The position numbers and the translations under genes are program-made. From an uncultured Alphaproteobacteria bacterium (GTDB lineage Bacteria; Pseudomonadota; Alphaproteobacteria; RF32; CAG-239): a stretch of 13,895 nucleotides of DNA. The notes under the pieces were generated by a model. That model saw nothing but the letters and a program-made list of their open reading frames with translations, ran no database searches and was not told the DNA's origin. Positions 1 to 6,883 of the stretch are shown here, piece by piece (position 1 is the first letter of the stretch; every line of letters starts with the position of its first letter). The stretch spans positions 1 to 13,895 of the forward strand of contig CAJUAK010000019.1 in NCBI GenBank assembly GCA_910584385.1, given 5' to 3'.

Positions 1-23
1 TAGGGTTACACCCGTTAACGAAG

Positions 24-54
24 AACCCCGCGTTTGACGCGGGGGTTACTTTTT
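24..54 (+). terminator. Intrinsic terminator of the gene upstream of the window
   Basis: An 8-bp GC-rich stem (26-33 with 37-44, CCCCGCGT against ACGCGGGG) has a 3-nt loop and is followed by GTTAC and a run of five T. It would end transcription of a gene lying left of the window. By analogy with other Alphaproteobacteria that gene would be tolB, but none of its coding sequence can be confirmed here: the only frame that could be its end has TAG at 1-3. Confidence 0.8.
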
Positions 55-313
55 GTTGCAAATTTTCGGATGCCGGGGCGAGGGGCTTCTGAGAAAAAAG
101 ACCTGTTTTTTGCCGGGAGAGCCGTTTATCTTTGGGGGATGTTTGCCGGGTGTTGCTTGTTCAAGGCTTATCGGGCAGAGTTTTTTTCTTTTTTTTGCGT
201 TTTTTTCTGTTTAACATATTTTTGCTATTGAAAATTATCTTTTTATTGCTTAAGTTAGTTCTGTATTAGTTGTTTAACAATTAAGTTTGAAAAAAACCAT
301 ATGGAGATGTAAT
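55..313 (+). other. Non-coding leader region upstream of pal
   Basis: I see no convincing gene in this stretch. The left part (60-170) is G-rich on this strand and carries TGCCGGG three times (71, 111 and 144). It then changes to long T runs (180-220) and AT-rich sequence. The promoter of pal must lie here because a terminator precedes it; weak candidates are TTGAAA at 228-233 and TATTAG at 264-269, neither with a good partner at standard spacing. A small RNA ending at the T runs around 180-200 is possible, but I found no clean hairpin before them. Confidence 0.4.
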
Positions 314-772
314 ATGAAAAAACTTTTAAGTTTGTTCGTCGCTATCGTAGCATTGTCTGGCTGCTCTTCTTTGAGCGAAAGCGCTTTGTTCGGTGGTTCT
401 GAATGTGCTTCCCGCGAAGCTCGTGATTTTATGGCAAATGCCGAAGACAGAGTATTCTTCAATTTTGACAGTTCTGCTTTGACAAATAACGCCGTTGAAG
501 TTTTGAACACTCAGGTTGAATGGTTGAAGAAACACGAGAAAGTTAATGTAATCGTTCAAGGTTACTGCGATGAAAGAGGTACTCGTGAATACAACCTCGC
601 TTTGGGTGAACGCCGTGCTAACGCTGTAAAACAATACCTGATTTCTCAGGGTGTTGCAGCTGACCGCATCTCTACCATTTCTTATGGTAAAGAAAGACCG
701 GCTGTTCTGGGCAACAACGAAGCTGCCTGGGCTCAAAACCGTCGTGCTGTTACTGTAGTTAAAGCTAACTAA
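314..772 (+). CDS. pal: Pal, peptidoglycan-associated outer-membrane lipoprotein
   Basis: This 152-residue lipoprotein anchors the outer membrane to peptidoglycan and works with TolB and the TolQRA motor in outer-membrane constriction at division. The signal peptide ends in the lipobox LSGC, so Cys17 is the expected lipidated residue. An OmpA-type peptidoglycan-binding domain fills about residues 46-150, with NFDSSAL and the hallmark CDERGTREYNLALGERRAN segment. The position that is His in E. coli Pal (GHADERGT) is Tyr here (GYCDERGT). The ATG at 314 was chosen because GGAG at 303-306 sits 7 nt upstream and translation from it gives a clean lipoprotein signal; an in-frame TTG at 287 lacks both. 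The gene lies between two terminators, so it is probably transcribed alone. Its codons are biased: 14 of 20 Ala are GCT and none GCG, unlike its neighbours, which suggests high expression. Confidence 0.96.
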   Translation: MKKLLSLFVAIVALSGCSSLSESALFGGSECASREARDFMANAEDRVFFNFDSSALTNNAVEVLNTQVEWLKKHEKVNVIVQGYCDERGTREYNLALGERRANAVKQYLISQGVAADRISTISYGKERPAVLGNNEAAWAQNRRAVTVVKAN

Positions 773-794
773 TTAACAGTTTGAGTTTTATAAA

Positions 795-825
795 AACGCA
801 TTCCTTTTGAGGAGTGCGTTTTTTT
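795..825 (+). terminator. Intrinsic terminator after pal
   Basis: A 10-bp stem (795-804 AACGCATTCC with 811-820 GGAGTGCGTT, one T-G pair) has a 6-nt loop, and its right arm runs into seven consecutive T (819-825). It lies 22 nt after the pal stop codon and separates pal from cpoB. Confidence 0.9.
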
Positions 826-907
826 GTTTGCAGCTGATTTTGCCTCTTGTACTTCCGCTTAAATTGCTTTAGATTTAATTTAATTTGTAATTTTGGGAGT
901 TATGTTT

Positions 908-1759
908 ATGAAAAAGCTGTATCTTTTAACCGGAGCTGTCCTGTTGTCATGCACGCCGGCTTTCGCCCAGTTTGGCGGAGATGCTTCTGTCCTGCGGCAG
1001 GAGCTGGATGAGCTTAAAGAAGATATTTTGGTTTTGCAGCGCCAGTCATACAGAGACAAAGGCGATGAAGCTTCTTTGAATGCTTCAGGCGTTGTTGTAA
1101 AAGTTGGCGAGATGGATGAAAATTTGCGCCAGGCCATCGGAAAAATTGACGAGATGGAATTTAAGATTAAGCAGCTCTCTGAAAAAATCGATATGATTAA
1201 CAAAGATATTGATATCCGCATTAAAATGATTGAAGGCAAGCCGATTGTCGACAACTCTTCTGAAGAAGTTAAAATGGCAGAAAAATTTGCTGCGCCGGTT
1301 GCTTCAGGCGCTCCGAAATCTTTAGTCGGCGATAACGTAACGAAGGGAAGCGATTTGCCGCCGGTTAACGGCGCTTCAGCCGAAGAAATTTATCAAAAGG
1401 GCATGGATGCGTTAAAGGCAAATGATAATGTATTGGCGGAAGCCAGCTTTAGTTCTGTATTAAAGCGTTTTCCTAAAGATAAATTGGCGGGAAATGCCCA
1501 ATATTGGCTGGGTGAGAGCTATTATGTCCGCAAGGATTTTACCAAGGCGGCGGTTGCTTTTGGCAAAGGCGTGCAAAATTTCAAGGACAGCCCCAAAGGT
1601 CCGGACAGCCTGTTAAAGCTTGGGATGTCTATGCAGGCGCTTGATAAAAAAGACGAGGCCTGCGCAGCTTATGCAAGCATGGCTTCCGAATTTCCCAAAG
1701 CGGATCCGGATGTTTTGAAAAAGGCGAAGGATGCGGCTAAAAAATTGGGCTGCAAATAG
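908..1759 (+). CDS. cpoB: CpoB (YbgF), periplasmic Tol-Pal system coordinator
   Basis: This 283-residue periplasmic protein is the usual partner gene after pal. In E. coli, CpoB links the Tol machine to septal peptidoglycan synthesis by PBP1B. Residues 1-20 form a signal peptide with cleavage likely after AFA (mature start QFGGD). Heptad-like helical segments at about 27-50 and 68-110 fit the N-terminal coiled coil that trimerises. A linker follows, then a TPR domain at about 156-282 with repeats starting AEEIYQKG, GNAQYWLGESYY and PDSLLKLG. The ATG at 908 is preferred because GGGAG (895-899) lies 8 nt upstream; the in-frame ATG at 902 is only 2 nt from it. A preceding terminator implies a promoter of its own in 826-890, where only weak candidates are visible. 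The LLSC at 12-15 is a poor lipobox, so signal peptidase I processing is more likely. Confidence 0.93.
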   Translation: MKKLYLLTGAVLLSCTPAFAQFGGDASVLRQELDELKEDILVLQRQSYRDKGDEASLNASGVVVKVGEMDENLRQAIGKIDEMEFKIKQLSEKIDMINKDIDIRIKMIEGKPIVDNSSEEVKMAEKFAAPVASGAPKSLVGDNVTKGSDLPPVNGASAEEIYQKGMDALKANDNVLAEASFSSVLKRFPKDKLAGNAQYWLGESYYVRKDFTKAAVAFGKGVQNFKDSPKGPDSLLKLGMSMQALDKKDEACAAYASMASEFPKADPDVLKKAKDAAKKLGCK

Positions 1760-1764
1760 TTTTT

Positions 1765-2844
1765 ATGCGAAATTTTTTTGAGAAATTTCAAATCAATGAC
1801 AAGGCCATTGCTGCCGGTGTTTCCGGCGGTGCAGATTCTTTGGCTTTGGTTTTGCTGCTCAAAGAATGGGCGTCCTTAAACGGACGCAAGATTATTGCCT
1901 TGACCGTAGAGCATGGTTTGCGTCCGGAATCTGCGGCGGAGGCAGATTATGTTGCAAGCCTTATGAAAAGCTGGGGAATCGAACACCATATTTTGCCGTG
2001 GCTTGGAGAAAAGCCTAAGACCGGCGTTGAGGAAGAGGCGCGGAAGATGCGTTATCTTCTGCTTAAAAACTGGTGCCGGGAACATGGTGTTGCGGCATTG
2101 GCCGTTGCGCACCACCAAAGGGACCAGGCCGAGACTTTTTTAATGCGCCTCCAGCGCGGCAGCGGTTTGGACGGCTTATGCGGGATGGCACCGGTCAGCT
2201 TTATGGAAGAAATCAAAATTATCCGTCCGCTGCTGGATAAGAATCCCGATGATTTGAAAGCATTGCTCAAAGAGCGCGGCGTTCGCTGGGTGGAAGACCC
2301 GTCTAACCAGTGTGATGATTATTTAAGAGTGAGAATCCGTAAATTTTTGCCGGTTTTAGAAAAAGAGGCGGGGATTGGCATTAAACGAATCCTTTCCACA
2401 ATGGAAGCTTTAAATTCATCCAGAGGCTATCTGGATGAACAATGCCGGAAGCTGATTAAAAATCATGTTAAAAATTGGGATGGTGCCGGGTACAGCTGCG
2501 CATTGGGCGAGTGGCGCAAGTTTCACCCTGAAATGAAGTTTCGCATTCTTTCATCTTTGCTGAAGGCGGCCGGCGGAAAAGAATATCCGCCCCGTGCGGA
2601 TGACCTTCTCCGCTTATTGAAAAATATGGAAAAAGATAATTTTAAAAGCGCTACGTTAGGCGGGTGCAATATCGTGCTGGCAGATTGCAAAATTTGGATT
2701 ATTCCTGAGCAAAAAAGCAGCAAAGGCCCGGATAAAAAAATATGGGATGCCTGGCTGGCTGAAAATCCGCAATATAAAAAACAACGCCTGCCGTATAAAT
2801 TAAGGTTGAGTTTGCTGACAAACCGCCCTATATATAAACAGTAA
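1765..2844 (+). CDS. tilS: TilS, tRNA(Ile)-lysidine synthetase
   Basis: TilS uses ATP and lysine to convert C34 of the CAU-anticodon tRNA(Ile) to lysidine, so that it reads AUA and is charged with isoleucine; the enzyme is normally essential and cytoplasmic. The N-PP-ATPase signature SGGADS is at residues 20-25, followed by the family block HHQRDQAET (116-124) and RGSG (131-134). The DPSN...RVRIR segment (178-192) is also typical. At 359 residues it is shorter than E. coli TilS (about 430). It appears to keep the catalytic domain and part of the middle region but to lack a full C-terminal domain, as in short TilS forms such as that of Aquifex. The start is 5 nt after the cpoB stop with no clear Shine-Dalgarno sequence, so translation is probably coupled to cpoB. 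Confidence 0.95.
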   Translation: MRNFFEKFQINDKAIAAGVSGGADSLALVLLLKEWASLNGRKIIALTVEHGLRPESAAEADYVASLMKSWGIEHHILPWLGEKPKTGVEEEARKMRYLLLKNWCREHGVAALAVAHHQRDQAETFLMRLQRGSGLDGLCGMAPVSFMEEIKIIRPLLDKNPDDLKALLKERGVRWVEDPSNQCDDYLRVRIRKFLPVLEKEAGIGIKRILSTMEALNSSRGYLDEQCRKLIKNHVKNWDGAGYSCALGEWRKFHPEMKFRILSSLLKAAGGKEYPPRADDLLRLLKNMEKDNFKSATLGGCNIVLADCKIWIIPEQKSSKGPDKKIWDAWLAENPQYKKQRLPYKLRLSLLTNRPIYKQ

Positions 2845-2866
2845 TTATTTTTTATAAGGAAATGTC

Positions 2867-4732
2867 ATGAGAGCTGGAAAAAATGTTGTTTTATGGCTGG
2901 TTATTTTTGCGGGGTTGATGATTACCGCGAATTTGCTGAATATTAATGTTCAAAAAGCCGGGGCAGAGGAGTTGGCTTTTTCTGAATTTATGGCGCTGGC
3001 TGAAAGTAAAAAAATTTCCGAAGTTACGATTTCCGGGGCGGATATTCATGGGCAAACGGCAGATGGCAAAAAGTTTTACACTTATGCGCCGCAAGATCCG
3101 ACAATGGTTGAAACATTGCGGAACAACGGCGTGAAAGTCATTGCGCGCCCGGAAGATAATTCTGCCAATACTTTTTGGGGTATTGTCATCTCGTGGTTTC
3201 CTATGATTTTGTTGGTAGGCGTGTGGATTTTCTTTATGCGCCAGGCAAATTCGGGCAATAATAAAGCGATGAGTTTCGGAAAGTCTCGTGCGCGATTGAT
3301 TGAAAATACTAAAAAAGTTACCTTTGAAGATGTTGCCGGCTGTGATGAATCCAAGCAAGAGCTTGAAGAGGTTATTGACTTTTTGAAAGATCCCGGGAAA
3401 TTCCAACGTTTGGGCGGAAAAATCCCGAAGGGCGTTTTGCTCGTCGGCCCTCCGGGAACAGGAAAAACTTTGTTGGCAAAAGCCGTTGCCGGAGAAGCAA
3501 ATGTTCCGTTCTTTTCTATTTCGGGGTCGGATTTTGTGGAAATGTTTGTCGGCGTCGGCGCATCCCGTGTCAGGGATATGTTTGCTCAGGCCAAGAAAAA
3601 TTCTCCCTGCCTGCTGTTTATTGACGAGATAGATGCCGTCGGGCGCCATCGCGGTGCCGGTCTTGGCGGCGGCAATGATGAGCGGGAGCAGACTTTGAAC
3701 CAGTTGTTGGTTGAGATGGATGGGTTTGAAGCCAATGAGAATGTCATCCTTATCGCGGCGACAAACCGTCCGGATGTTTTGGATCCGGCTTTATTGCGCC
3801 CGGGGCGTTTCGACCGGCAGGTTACTGTGGCAAATCCGGATAAAAAAGGCCGTGAGGAAATTTTAAAGGTGCATGTGCGCAAGGTGCCGTTGGCTAAAGA
3901 TGTTGACCTTTCTGTCATTGCCAGAGGAACGCCGGGCTTTTCCGGCGCGGATTTGGCAAACTTGGTCAATGAGGCGGCTCTTTTGGCGGCGCGCAAAAAT
4001 AAAAGAAAGGTTACCTCCCAAGACTTTGATGATGCCAAGGACAAGGTTCTGATGGGCAATGAGAGAAAGTCTATGGCGATGGACGAAAAGGAAAAAACGC
4101 TCACGGCCTATCATGAAGCCGGACATGCGATTTGTTCCCTTTATGTGCCGGAAACCGACCCTATCCATAAAGCGACGATTATCCCAAGGGGCAGGGCTTT
4201 GGGCATGGTGCAGCAGCTGCCTGAAAAAGACCAATATTCTTATTCCCGGGAGAAAATGCTTTCACGCTTGATTATCTGCATGGGCGGGCGCGTTGCCGAA
4301 GAAATGAAATTTGGCAGAGACAAGATAACTTCCGGCGCTTCTTCCGATATTGCCGCGGCAACGAATTTGGCACGCTCCATGGTAACGGAATGGGGAATGA
4401 GCGATGTTTTGGGGCCGGTTTTGTATGCTGAAAATTCAGGCGAGGTTTTTCTTGGAAAATCAGTTACGCAGAATAAAAACATCAGCGAAGAAACGGCGCG
4501 CCTTGTCGATGCGGAAATAAAAAATCTGGTTCTTCACGGTTATGAAGGGGCAAAAAAAATCCTGACGGAAAAGAAAAAGGAATGGGAAACCCTTTCAGAA
4601 GCATTAATGGAATATGAAACGCTGACAGGGGATGAAATTAAAGATATCCTTGCCGGCAAGAAGATTGACAAGTCTGCGCTTTCTCCTGTTCCGCCGGAGA
4701 AAAAGACGGAAGCTTCCGTTCCAGAATTTTAA
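2867..4732 (+). CDS. ftsH: FtsH, membrane-anchored ATP-dependent zinc metalloprotease
   Basis: FtsH is a hexameric inner-membrane protease that extracts and degrades unassembled membrane proteins and regulatory cytoplasmic proteins. Two transmembrane helices (about residues 6-25 and 103-124) flank a periplasmic domain. The AAA+ module follows, with Walker A GPPGTGKT (194-201), the pore loop FVG (227-229), Walker B LLFIDE (249-254) and a second region of homology ending RPGRFDR (311-317). The protease domain has the zinc site HEAGH (416-420) and an Asp in SGASSDI (D494) as the likely third ligand. Its 621 residues are normal for the family, and every key residue is present. The ATG at 2867 has AAGGA 6 nt upstream. 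It lies 22 nt after tilS and is probably co-transcribed with cpoB and tilS; a strong terminator follows. Confidence 0.98.
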   Translation: MRAGKNVVLWLVIFAGLMITANLLNINVQKAGAEELAFSEFMALAESKKISEVTISGADIHGQTADGKKFYTYAPQDPTMVETLRNNGVKVIARPEDNSANTFWGIVISWFPMILLVGVWIFFMRQANSGNNKAMSFGKSRARLIENTKKVTFEDVAGCDESKQELEEVIDFLKDPGKFQRLGGKIPKGVLLVGPPGTGKTLLAKAVAGEANVPFFSISGSDFVEMFVGVGASRVRDMFAQAKKNSPCLLFIDEIDAVGRHRGAGLGGGNDEREQTLNQLLVEMDGFEANENVILIAATNRPDVLDPALLRPGRFDRQVTVANPDKKGREEILKVHVRKVPLAKDVDLSVIARGTPGFSGADLANLVNEAALLAARKNKRKVTSQDFDDAKDKVLMGNERKSMAMDEKEKTLTAYHEAGHAICSLYVPETDPIHKATIIPRGRALGMVQQLPEKDQYSYSREKMLSRLIICMGGRVAEEMKFGRDKITSGASSDIAAATNLARSMVTEWGMSDVLGPVLYAENSGEVFLGKSVTQNKNISEETARLVDAEIKNLVLHGYEGAKKILTEKKKEWETLSEALMEYETLTGDEIKDILAGKKIDKSALSPVPPEKKTEASVPEF

Positions 4733-4751
4733 CCAGAGCTTATCCTGTTTC

Positions 4752-4788
4752 AAAACCAACCGCTTAAACGGCGGTTGGTTTTGTTTTT
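4752..4788 (+). terminator. Intrinsic terminator after ftsH
   Basis: A perfect 12-bp stem (4752-4763 AAAACCAACCGC with 4771-4782 GCGGTTGGTTTT) has a 7-nt loop and is followed by GTTTTTG. The right arm itself ends in T. It begins 19 nt past the ftsH stop and separates the cpoB-tilS-ftsH unit from glmM. Confidence 0.92.
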
Positions 4789-4810
4789 GTAACAATGCAT
4801 AACATCTCTT

Positions 4811-4888
4811 GAAGCCTTTTTATAAAATACAGCTTGTGTTTTCTTATTCTGCTTATAAAATAAAAGCATTATTTTATAAGGAGGCTTT
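4811..4888 (+). promoter_or_regulatory. glmM leader with two alternative pairings over the ribosome binding site
   Basis: The ribosome binding site AAGGAGG (4878-4884) ends 5 nt before the glmM ATG. Two upstream segments can pair with it. Segment 4812-4829 can form 18 continuous pairs with 4870-4887, two of them G-U, which would bury the whole site; G4811 can add a further G-U with 4888. Segment 4852-4863 can instead form a perfect 12-bp hairpin with 4869-4880 around a 5-nt loop, leaving GAGG free. The two structures share their right arm and so exclude each other. The ten-base word TTATAAAATA occurs at 4820 and 4853 and inverted at 4870, so protein operator sites or -10 elements (TATAAA at 4821 and 4854) are alternative readings. 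The transcription start is unknown, and a regulatory function is inference. Confidence 0.45.
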
Positions 4889-4889
4889 T

Positions 4890-6230
4890 ATGGCAAAACT
4901 ATTTGGAACAGACGGCGTGCGCGGCATTGCCAACCAATATCCGATGACGGCGGAATTTGCGCTTAAACTGGCGATGGCCTGTGGACAGGAAATTTGCAAA
5001 TCGCGTAAAAAAGTTATTATTGCGAAAGATACCCGTGTATCCGGAGATATGCTCGAATCTGCCCTTTGTGCCGGGTTTACATCTGCCGGGGTTGATGTTG
5101 TGTTGCTCGGCGTTTTGCCGACCCCTGCGCTGACGGTGATAACTTCGTCTTATCAGGCAGATATGGCTGTGATGATTACCGCTTCGCATAACCCTTATCA
5201 TGATAACGGCATTAAGCTTATTAATGCCGAGGGGGACAAATTCGGCGATGATGTTACCGCGTCTCTTGAGAAGCTTGTTCAGGAAGGTACATTTGTTTTG
5301 AATCCGGATGAAATCGGGCGCGTCAGCCATGATGATAAGGCTCTTTCCAAATATTTGGATGTTATTTCCCAAATCCCTCCTTCTTCTAATGCCCTGAAAG
5401 GTTTGAAATTGGTTGTGGATTGTGCCAATGGCGCTTTCTCCCACATTTTGCCGGATGTGTTTATGAAGCTTGGAGCCGGCGTGCTTGTTATCGGCAATGA
5501 GCCTGACGGCTTTAATATTAATAAAGCTTGCGGTTCCCAGCATATTGAAAAAATGCAGGAAACAGTCCGCGGCGCCCATGCAGATATGGGGATTGCCGTA
5601 GATGGCGATGGCGACAGGATTATTATCTGCGATGAGAACGGCGCTAAAATTCCCAGTGAACAATTGATTGCTTTTGTTGCCGATTATCTTTTTGCCCAGG
5701 GGCTGCTTGAAAAGAAAGCTGTTGTTTCAACAATTTTATCCAATACCGGATTAGAAAAATATGTGCGGCAAAAAGGCTGGGATTATTATTCGACGCCGGT
5801 CGGCGAGCGATATGTTATTGAGAAGATGCAGGAAATAGGCGCATCTGCCGGCGGAGAAGAATCCGGGCATGTTGTGGTTTCAAAGTTCAGCAAGACCGGA
5901 GATGGTTTGGTTGTCGGCCTGTTGGTGGCGTTGGGCGTGTTGGCGCAGAAGAAAAAAGTGAGCGAAATCTTTCCGCTTTTTGGCTTTGAACCCTTATTTT
6001 ATAAAAATCCGCGTTTTGCGTCAAAAGAAGTTTTGGCTCAAATTGTTGCGGACGAAGGCGTTCAGAAGGCGGCAGAGAGAGCCAAAGAAATTATGAAAAC
6101 TTGCGGCAGGGTTGTCCTTCGCCCTTCGGGAACGGAACCTTTAATGCGGGTTTGGGTCTGTGGTTCGGATGAGCAAAAAGTTCAGGAAGCCGGAAATTTG
6201 ATAATGTCTGAAATCGCGCGTTTTCAGTAA
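4890..6230 (+). CDS. glmM: GlmM, phosphoglucosamine mutase
   Basis: GlmM interconverts glucosamine 6-phosphate and glucosamine 1-phosphate on the route to UDP-N-acetylglucosamine, the precursor of peptidoglycan and lipid A. The 446-residue length is typical. All four phosphohexomutase motifs are present: the phosphoserine loop TASHNP (97-102, Ser99), the metal-binding loop DGDGDR (238-243), the sugar-binding loop GEESGH (322-327) and the phosphate-binding loop RPSGTEP (411-417). The N-terminal LFGTDGVRG is characteristic. The ATG at 4890 is chosen because AAGGAGG lies 5 nt upstream and the protein begins at the conserved MAKLFGTDGVRG; the reading frame is open further upstream, but that extension is not conserved-looking. 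glmM often follows ftsH in Alphaproteobacteria. A terminator separates them here, so this copy has its own promoter or depends on readthrough. Confidence 0.97.
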   Translation: MAKLFGTDGVRGIANQYPMTAEFALKLAMACGQEICKSRKKVIIAKDTRVSGDMLESALCAGFTSAGVDVVLLGVLPTPALTVITSSYQADMAVMITASHNPYHDNGIKLINAEGDKFGDDVTASLEKLVQEGTFVLNPDEIGRVSHDDKALSKYLDVISQIPPSSNALKGLKLVVDCANGAFSHILPDVFMKLGAGVLVIGNEPDGFNINKACGSQHIEKMQETVRGAHADMGIAVDGDGDRIIICDENGAKIPSEQLIAFVADYLFAQGLLEKKAVVSTILSNTGLEKYVRQKGWDYYSTPVGERYVIEKMQEIGASAGGEESGHVVVSKFSKTGDGLVVGLLVALGVLAQKKKVSEIFPLFGFEPLFYKNPRFASKEVLAQIVADEGVQKAAERAKEIMKTCGRVVLRPSGTEPLMRVWVCGSDEQKVQEAGNLIMSEIARFQ

Positions 6231-6239
6231 GTTAATCAT

Positions 6240-6280
6240 TTGTTTACGAATAAGGGATATGGTATAAGGCAGAATTCTGC
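6240..6280 (+). promoter_or_regulatory. Candidate promoter with an adjoining palindromic operator
   Basis: TTGTTT (6240-6245) and TATAAG (6263-6268) are separated by 17 nt, a reasonable sigma-70-type pair. Directly after it lies GCAGAATTCTGC (6269-6280), a perfect 12-bp palindrome that would cover the expected start of transcription, a usual position for a repressor site. I see no intrinsic terminator after glmM: the palindrome could fold as a 4-bp stem but is not followed by a T run. Both calls rest on pattern only. Confidence 0.35.
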
Positions 6281-6334
6281 AAATTTATCCTCACCCAAAT
6301 TCAGTAGGATGTCAGTGAGGCGGAGTTTTTTAAC

Positions 6335-6541
6335 ATGGATGATAAAAAAATAATATCCGGCAGGGTCGCTGAAAATGAAGTGCACATCAGCCGCAGGGGA
6401 ATGCTTTCTTTAGTTTCTTGCGTTATCAGCAAAGACAGCAACCAATTGCATATGCCCCAGAGCAGCCGCTGCGTTTGGCCGGTTTCTTCCCGAAATACCA
6501 GTAATATTTTAAGCCGCCGGGTTTATGGCAAGGTGTTGTAA
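6335..6541 (+). CDS. Doubtful small ORF of unknown function (68 residues)
   Basis: I do not recognise this product. It starts with ATG, with CGGAG (6321-6325) 9 nt upstream, and runs 68 codons before overlapping the next ORF by 17 nt. The product is basic and Ser/Arg-rich, with no signal peptide, transmembrane helix or clear domain. Its codons look ordinary for the window, and the overlap with the following ORF would suit translational coupling. It could equally be a leader open by chance in a 5' untranslated region, or the remains of a degraded gene. Confidence 0.3.
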   Translation: MDDKKIISGRVAENEVHISRRGMLSLVSCVISKDSNQLHMPQSSRCVWPVSSRNTSNILSRRVYGKVL

Positions 6542-6860
6542 TTTGTTTAAAGGGATAATTGCGTTATTCACTTCCGGATTGATTTTTAACCCAATGGTTT
6601 TGGGCGGTATTGTCCTTGGTGGAATCATTTTGGCAAAAGTTGAGGAAAAGCAGCTTTTTTCCTTTTATAAAGATTACCATTTTTATTTGTTTGCCCTGTT
6701 TTTGTCCTTCCTGTATAATGTTTTTTTCAAACGCGTTTATAATGACGGCGGCAATGGTTTGGATTGGAAAAACATGGCAGCGAATATTTTAGGCGGTGCT
6801 TTTTTATTCGTTTTTTCTTCCCTGATGATGATTTCTTTCGTCTGGATGATTAGTTTTTAA
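6525..6860 (+). CDS. Small integral membrane protein, function unknown
   Basis: This 111-residue hydrophobic protein is not one I recognise. It has likely membrane segments at about residues 11-38, 53-68 and 87-109, with a short hydrophilic loop near 69-86 (KRVYNDGGNGLDWKN). The frame is closed by a stop at 6510-6512, so the start must be the ATG at 6525 or a later codon. The ATG has no good Shine-Dalgarno sequence. An in-frame TTG at 6543 has AAGGTG (6530-6535) 7 nt upstream and would give a protein starting MFKGIIALF, just after the stop of the preceding ORF. It ends 23 nt before uvrC and could be co-transcribed with it. Confidence 0.65.
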   Translation: MARCCNLFKGIIALFTSGLIFNPMVLGGIVLGGIILAKVEEKQLFSFYKDYHFYLFALFLSFLYNVFFKRVYNDGGNGLDWKNMAANILGGAFLFVFSSLMMISFVWMISF

Positions 6861-6883
6861 ACAAATCGTCGCGAGGAGGATGC

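Noticed and set aside
34..231. A 65-codon + strand frame before pal
   Set aside because: It starts inside the terminator loop, has no ribosome binding site and ends in Phe/Cys-rich translation of T runs, so it is very unlikely to be coding.
287..313. Upstream TTG start extending Pal by nine residues
   Set aside because: It would place charged residues before the lipoprotein signal, and the GGAG at 303-306 clearly serves the ATG at 314.
2891..3649. A 252-codon minus-strand frame opposite ftsH
   Set aside because: It lies wholly within an intact, highly conserved FtsH coding sequence and has no recognisable product.
4809..4889. N-terminal extension of GlmM by 27 residues
   Set aside because: The conserved GlmM start MAKLFGTDGVRG follows a strong AAGGAGG; the extension only translates the AT-rich leader.
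6289..6320. CCTCAC/GTGAGG hairpin as a riboswitch before the 68-residue ORF
   Set aside because: A single 6-bp stem with a 20-nt loop, not reaching the ribosome binding site, is too little to call a regulatory RNA.
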